The position numbers and the translations under genes were made by a program. A stretch of 64,000 bases of DNA, taken from Termitomyces sp. T153. Its lineage: Eukaryota; Basidiomycota; Agaricomycetes; Agaricales; Lyophyllaceae. The notes beneath the pieces are model-generated. The model ran no database searches, was not told the origin of the DNA, and was given only the letters and a program-made list of their open reading frames with translations. Shown in pieces: positions 58,568-64,000 of the stretch. The stretch lies in contig JACKQL020000138.1 in assembly GCA_018296165.2 (NCBI GenBank), forward strand, positions 1 through 64,000, given 5' to 3'. Every line of letters begins with the position of its first letter. Position 1 is the stretch's first letter.

Positions 58568-58923
58568 TGTAGAACAATATGAAGTATGTTAACCTTAGTG
58601 TTCAGACACAATAGCGTGCAAACGACTATATTGACCTGTAGAACAATACAAAGTATGTTAACTACAGGTATGAGTAAGTAACGAGGCATCGTAGGCAAGA
58701 ACAAGCTACACACCCTTAGTGTTCAGACATGATAGCATGCAAATGACTAACAGTGTGGTTTGTGGATGCATATGTTTTGTAGAAATAAAATAAGGTTTTA
58801 TCTAAAGAATAGCAAACAAACAATGGTGAATGTGTGCCATGGCATAAAACAAGAAATAAACCCAAAAAAAAAGGAAATAATAATAATTACAAGACTAGCG
58901 GGCAGCAGAGTCATTGCTCAACA
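58568..58923 (-). repeat. 3' LTR of Copia 2 (356 bp)
   Basis: It contains an internal duplication of a segment with TGTAGAACAATA and AAGTATGTTAAC. It differs from the 5' LTR at about a dozen sites plus a 1-bp A-run change. Confidence 0.92.
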
Positions 58924-58990
58924 CTCCCCCTGACAAGCTGGATGCCTAGGCTCAAAGTCCCAAAAGCCCAATGAGATGCTTGTGAGCAAG

Positions 58991-60484
58991 TCATGGTAGA
59001 GGTTTTGTAAACAAGTCGGCTATGTTCTCAGTGGATGGGACATGAGTGAGAGTAATATTGCTGTCATGGAGGTGTTTGCAAATGTAGTGGTGCCTGATGT
59101 CAATGTGTTTAGTGTGGGAGTGGCCTTTTGTGGAAGTAGCTAGAGCAATCGAGGATTGGTTGTCGACATGGAGGTTCATTGGGAGTTGCTGAGGGATGTC
59201 AATCTCTGTTAAGAAGTTGTACATCCAGAGAGCTTGTTGCACAGCATGAGTCACTGCAATGTACTCAGCTTCCATGGTACTCAACGTTACCATAGCCTGC
59301 CTCTTCGAACTCCAAGATACCGCCCCTCCAGCCATCAGGAACACATATCCATTGGTTGATCTCCTTGTGTCCAGATCTCCCCTGAAATCCACATCTGCAT
59401 AGCCAAGCACCTTGTTGTCCATGTCTTCAGTCCTTGTGTAGGTGATTTTGTAGTCTAGGGTGCCTTTTATGTATCCCAATATGTATTGCAGTGTGTTCCA
59501 GTGGGCCGGGCCAGGGTTTGACTGGAATCTGGCAAGTAGTCCAATGGTGAATGAAAGGTCTGGTCATGTGGCTACCTGGGCCCACATCAGCAAACCTAGT
59601 AGTTGACAATAAGGCTTATCAGCCATGAACTTGAGCTCCGCTGTATTTTCGGGTGACATGGATGTCATGAGTTGGATACCTGGGGGTAATGGTGTAGTGT
59701 GTGGGTTGCAGTTTGTCATGCCAAAACAATCCAGTACCCATCTCAGGTATGCTTTCTGGGATAGGGATATTGCACCTGTATCTGGGTGGCATTCAATAGC
59801 CATACCAATGATATATGACAGTGTGCCAAGGTCTTTGATGTCATAGATGGCAGACAGCTCTGCCTTTGCAAGGTCCGCTCCTTGCTGAGTAGTAGAGACC
59901 CTGAACACATCATTGTTGAAGGTATTTGTGATTGTGTGCTCACCAGATGAGGTCCTGGTATGTACGCAGGTGTCTGCGCATGATGTGTGGTATCCTAGCT
60001 TGTTGTATCCTCGGTCGAGTGTCCAGAACCAGGCTTGCCCCCCCTGCATTAATCCATACAGAGTCTTCCTGAGTTCTATGACCTTCCCCTCCCCCCCAGG
60101 GAAGCCCTGTGGGATCCTCATAAATACCTGAAAGTCCAGGACACTGTTCAAGTAAGCGGACACAAAGTCAACTTGCCAGATATGCCAGTCCATCTGGGCT
60201 GCCACTGCTGCCGATATGCAGATTGACTCCAACCTAACCACTGCTGTGTATGTCTCCTCATAGTCTTCTCCCACAATTTGGCAATACCCCTTTGCCACGA
60301 GTCTTGCCTTGTGCCTCACAATGTTGCTCTCCACATTGTATTTCACCACATAGACCCATGAACAACTGATAATCTTCTTTCCCTCTGGTACGTCCTTCAA
60401 GTCGATCACTTGGAACATGCCCCTCTCATTCATAACCCATAGTTTCTTGTCCATTGCTGGCTGCCACAGGTCCAGCCTGCGCAT
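58991..60484 (-). pseudogene. Copia 2 reverse transcriptase and RNase H
   Basis: The frame 60484-59564 shows RMDLWQPAMDKKLW-like entry, SCSWVYVVKYN, RLVAKGYCQIVGEDYEETY, DWHIWQVDFVSAYLNSVLD and RKTLYGLMQGGQAW. The catalytic box reads FNNDVF where Copia has YVDD-like FxDD. A frame change near 59570 leads to RNase H (59479-58991): VLGYADVDFRGDLDTRRSTN, GGAVSWSSKRQ, STMEAEYIAVTHAVQQALW, THVPSTENIADLFTKPLP, ending with a proper stop. Confidence 0.9.
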
Positions 60485-62010
60485 GGCCTCATCAAATGTC
60501 CTGGGGACAAAGAAGTCATCATCAGGGTCATATGCATCATCAAGGAGGGCGAGAAAAGCATAGTTATTGTGTGCAAGGTTTGTAGAGGTGGTTCTAGATG
60601 TTTTTTCTCTGATCCAGTCAGACCTTCATAGTGGGGTGGCTTGTATGGGACTGGGTTGGGTGGGAGGCTGTTGAGTGTCAGCTTCTGGGGTGGTAACCAT
60701 GGGTGGCATGGTGGTGGCTGTGCTCTGGGCATCAATCTCAGGGTTGTCTTTGTGATTGGCCACATTGATAGAGGGTCTTATATGAAGTGGTGTGTTGGTG
60801 TCACTGATTCTTGGAGCAATTGGTTGACATGGTGTAAGTAGTCCTGGGGCATGAGTATGTGGCACAGGGTCAGCTAGGCTGAGTAGGTCCTCATCATTAT
60901 TGAATGTGGTAAGTGATCTGTGCCCTATACCCTCATCAAAAATAACTTCATGGGATGTGATGATGGACCTTGAGCCACATTTGAAAAGCTTGTATCTGCT
61001 CACTGAGTACCCCACTAGGATGCACTTGACTGACTGTGGGTCCAGTTTTGATTTGATGAGCTCCTCTGGGATCTTGGCAAAGGTGACACATCCAAAAGGT
61101 CAAAGGTGAGCAACACTTTGTCTCTTATTGCTCCATGCTTCCTCAGGTACCTTGTTGGGTTGGCATGCTGATGGGAGACAATTACACGTATATATCTGAG
61201 TCACAGCAGCCTCTGCCCACAAGTCCTTTGGTAGTTCACTTTCAATCAAGATACACCATACGCCTTTGATGATTGTCCTAATGGCTCGCTCAGCTAGGCC
61301 ATTTTGAGCATGTGCATATGGTGTGGTGACCTTCAGTACTATATCATGTTGCACACAATACTCATGCCACATCTCATTTACCCACTCATGCCCAGCATCT
61401 ACATGGATTGCCTGCAACTTGTGACCAGTTTGCCACTCAGACTCGGTATGGTAGAGTCTTAATGCCTCAAGGGTGCTAGGTGCATCTTTTCTGGACAGGA
61501 AGTAGCCTGCGAGGTGCGTCGTGTGTCCATCTACCACTATCATCATGTATGATGCACCTCCTATTGATTGTGTTGATGCTGGACCCCATAGATCTAGGTG
61601 GATGCACTCGTTTGGGGCTTCTTTGTGTTCATGCATGCCATCATATGGTTGAGCCATGTGTTTACTATAAACGCAGTCTTCGCACAGTCCCTTTACTTCT
61701 AGGTTCCCCTTGACCCTGATTCCATCAACTAACTCCTTTTATATCAGTTGTCGAATGCTGTCAACCCCCACATGGGCAAAATGTCTATGCCACCCATCCA
61801 TGTCAACTGGTCTGTCAAGGGACAATGCCACCATAGCCCTGACAAGTGGTGGGTTTAGAGCTTCCAGTGTGTACATTCCACCAGCGCCTTGACTAGTTAA
61901 CACTTCCTTCCTGTCAGGGTCACAGAATACAACCTTCCCTTTTGCAAACATGATCGAGAATCCTGCTTTGTCAAAGCACCCAATAGAGATAAGGTTGGCA
62001 GCAAGGTCTG
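60485..62010 (-). pseudogene. Copia 2 integrase
   Basis: The minus strand shows WHRHFAHVGVDSIRQL then CEDCVYSKH (pre-integrase finger), ECIHLDLWGPASTQS (first Asp), AIHVDAGHEWVNEMW (altered DNGGEF-like box) and TPYAHAQNGLAERAIRTI (Glu), between 61950 and 61100. A linker with SVKCILVGYSVSRYKLF follows to about 60960. TAA near 61741 and a stop near 61098 break it. Confidence 0.85.
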
Positions 62011-63259
62011 GTGTGTGCAGAGCGTTGCAGAAGACTAGCTCTGAGATGCCCTGGTTAGTCTGTATCCATTTCTTGACTGTTCCTTGGCCAATAATATGGA
62101 AGACACCATCTTGGGTTGCAGCCTTCCCTTCCCTTGGCTGGGTGAGTTGTGTGTATTAGGCAAAGTCCTCCCATCTTACAGAACAGTGGTCACTAGCTCC
62201 TGAGTCTGCAAACATGGGAATAGGGGTGTTGATTTTGAGGGCATAGAGGTTGGGTAAGTTCACCTCATTTGCTTTTAAGGGGTTTTTGACTTTGGCAGCT
62301 AGCACATAGGTGACTTGTGGCGTCTTGTCTGTGGCATTTATTACTGCTAGGTTGGCCGTGGGTGTGTTTGTGGTATCTGTATTTTTGTTTGCAAGGCTCA
62401 CGAGGGCACTGTCTTGGATTCGAAAGTTGGATGGGAACTGTCCTTCCTTTCCTCCCCCTTTCCAGTAGCAGTTCTCCTGGAGATGTCCTGTGCACTTGCA
62501 GTTAGGGTTGGTGCATATGAGCTTTGGTCTCTGAGGTTTTGTGGTAGCGGCAAGGGCAGTAACTGATGTGTTTGTTTGCTTCTGTGCTTTCAGATGCTCT
62601 CAGTGAATGGTGAGTCCAGATATCAGGTCATTCGACGTTTTTGTGGCATACTGACTGGCTACAACTACATTCCAGGATTTGGGGAGTGAGTTCATGACTA
62701 TTGTCCTGAATGTGGCATCACTAATTGCTGCTCCCTTTTCCATAGCCTCCTCCTATTTGATGCGTAAGTCTTTAATGTGGGCTGTGAAGTCTCCTCCATC
62801 AGCTAGCATCATGGTATGCAGTAAGTTCTTGGCCCCCATTGCTGCTAGTTCTGATACCATGCCATAGTTTGCAGTAAGCTGTTCCCATGCCTCAGCCGCT
62901 GTATCATCCATCTTAATACCTAGCCCCACAGGGTTTTTGCAGTTGTATATGATCAATGCCAATGTCCAGGCATCACGGATGTCCCACTCTTCCACCGATG
63001 GGGTCAGGGATGACCACTCCATTCCAGTTCCAGTCTGGGCAGCACCAGCGTCAGTTGACTTGTCTTTGACAAGGCCTTTTCTGGTTTGGTCTCCTTGTTC
63101 ACTCAATGCTGGGTCTTTGATGGTGCCCTTGAGGTATCCTCGTGCTCCTCATGCTCATGCTGCAATCATGATTTGCTTTTTGAACTGTCCGAAGTTGGTA
63201 CCATCAAACTGTAAATTTTCAGGGAAGGTGGGTGGATTTGTGAAGCTCAGGTTAGACAT
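62011..63259 (-). pseudogene. Copia 2 gag and protease
   Basis: Gag starts at 63259 (MSNLSFTNPPTFPENLQFDG). Two TGA codons interrupt it near 63155, then it continues with DIRDAWTLALIIYNC and AAEAWEQLTANYGMVSELAA. The zinc knuckle is CTNPNCKCTGHLQENC (about 62470-62515). The protease site PMFADSGASDHC lies near 62190-62225. It binds and packages element RNA and processes the polyprotein; broken. Confidence 0.88.
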
Positions 63260-63355
63260 TTTTGGGCAGTGTGGAGCTGTGTGTCACATATAGTGTTCAA
63301 GTTGTTTTCTCGTGTCTGTGTATTTTCAATGGAAGTGGGAGCGGGGCCCATAACC

Positions 63356-63712
63356 TGTAGAACAATATGAAGTATGTTAACCTTAGTGTTCAGACACAAT
63401 AGTGTGCAGATGACTATATTGACCTGTAGAACAATACAAAGTATGTTAACTACAGGTATGAGTAAGTAACGAGGCATCATAGGTAAGAACAAGCTACACA
63501 CCCTTAGTGTTCAGACACAATAGCATGCAAATGACTAAGGGTGTGGTTTGTGGATGCATATGTTTTGTAGAAATAAAATAAGGTTTTATCTAAAGAATAG
63601 CAAACAAACAATGGTGAATGTGCGCTGTGGCATAAAACAAGAAATAAGCCCAAAAAAAAAAGGAAATAATAATAATTACAAGACTAGCGGGCAGCAGAGT
63701 CATTGCTCAACA
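63356..63712 (-). repeat. 5' LTR of Copia 2 (357 bp)
   Basis: Same ends as the left LTR, with more CpG lost at some sites and kept at others (GTGCGCTGTGG against GTGTGCCATGG). Confidence 0.92.
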
Positions 63713-64000
63713 CTGGTGACTAGGACAATTTCATATGAATACTGCCATAGCATTGGCCAAGACAGTCTCAGAATGAAGAAGTGGTTTATTAATAAACCTT
63801 TGGGATATAGTAGGTCTTTCATGGCAAGAGGAGGACTCAGATACTAATATGATTTGACTTGTGATTAGGGGATAGGCAGGTTGCTCATGAAGCTTCTTGG
63901 AACTGTGTCTTGTAGATTGAATTGTGAAGTTGACTTACACATCTATTATGGATGTCAGAAAGTCTAGTATTTCTTGAGGGGTTGTCAGAAGGTTGATTGG
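63713..64000 (+). pseudogene. MYND gene second copy, 3' part, beyond Copia 2
   Basis: It matches 34842-35128 (GACAATTTCATAT, TGATTAGGGGATA, GTCAGAAGGTTGATTGG). The zinc finger cysteines are degraded and a stop lies in the TATTTCTTGAGGGG part. It continues off the right edge. Confidence 0.85.

Larger units (their letters stand above)
58563..63717 (-). mobile_element. Ty1/Copia retrotransposon 2, full length, with CTGGT target duplication
   Basis: The element spans 58568-63712, flanked by CTGGT at 58563-58567 and 63713-63717. The LTRs of 356 and 357 bp have TGTAGAAC...CTCAACA ends (plus). The minus strand carries gag, protease, integrase, RT and RNase H in Copia order. After the 5' LTR the minus strand reads GGTTATGGGCCC, a possible primer-binding site. 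A purine tract (minus TCAGGGGGAG) precedes the 3' LTR. Stops and one catalytic change make it inactive. Confidence 0.93.

Overview
The window is nuclear DNA of a filamentous fungus, most likely an Agaricomycete (Basidiomycota). Three things point there: short introns of about 44-66 nt, basidiomycete-type transposons (Plavaka-like transposase, chromodomain Ty3/Gypsy, Ty1/Copia), and large STAND/NLR receptors with an NB-ARC-like ATPase and TPR-like repeats. The species cannot be named from the sequence. The sequence is a mosaic of CpG-containing islands and strongly CpG-depleted repeat DNA, as expected from cytosine-methylation decay.

The main content is three paralogous NLR genes: copy A 3150-6420 (+), copy B 27108-30363 (-) and copy C 52867-56139 (+). 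Each resolves into the same six-exon model with matching intron phases and no internal stop, giving predicted proteins of 997, 992 and 998 residues. The first four exons encode a helical N-terminal domain resembling the HeLo/MLKL four-helix-bundle class. The last exon encodes the NB-ARC-like ATPase and TPR-like repeats. A gene with this architecture would plausibly be an innate-immunity or regulated-cell-death receptor.

Each NLR has the 3' end of a broken aldehyde dehydrogenase upstream. In copies A and B this is followed by a head-to-head broken TypA/BipA translational GTPase. A (about 920-13625) and B (about 24640-32300) form a giant inverted duplication with arms of about 8 kb around an 11 kb spacer. 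Copy C shares only the ALDH-NLR block (about 51885-56310). A Copia element (8564-13203) inserted into arm A after the duplication, and arm B preserves the empty site. A CACTA-type MITE (1704-1907) sits in the GTPase motif of the A-side TypA relic.

The spacer (13.9-24.6 kb) holds a decayed Gypsy element unusually rich in short perfect hairpins, a Plavaka-like transposase relic and LTR debris. From 33.1 to 40.6 kb there is a damaged MYND zinc-finger gene followed by LTR fragments of several families. From 40594 to 46067 lies a nearly complete chromodomain Gypsy element with 223-bp LTRs and a CCATC target duplication; the nonsense codons I identified in it fit CGA-to-TGA change. From 46.8 to 50.7 kb are a multi-exon pseudogene (possibly DUF6698-like) and a Plavaka-like transposase fragment. 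The right end carries a second, CpG-decayed MYND gene copy split by a full-length Copia element (58568-63712, target duplication CTGGT). The left edge holds a fragment of an aminoglycoside-phosphotransferase-like kinase pseudogene. I saw no rRNA, convincing tRNA or CRISPR.
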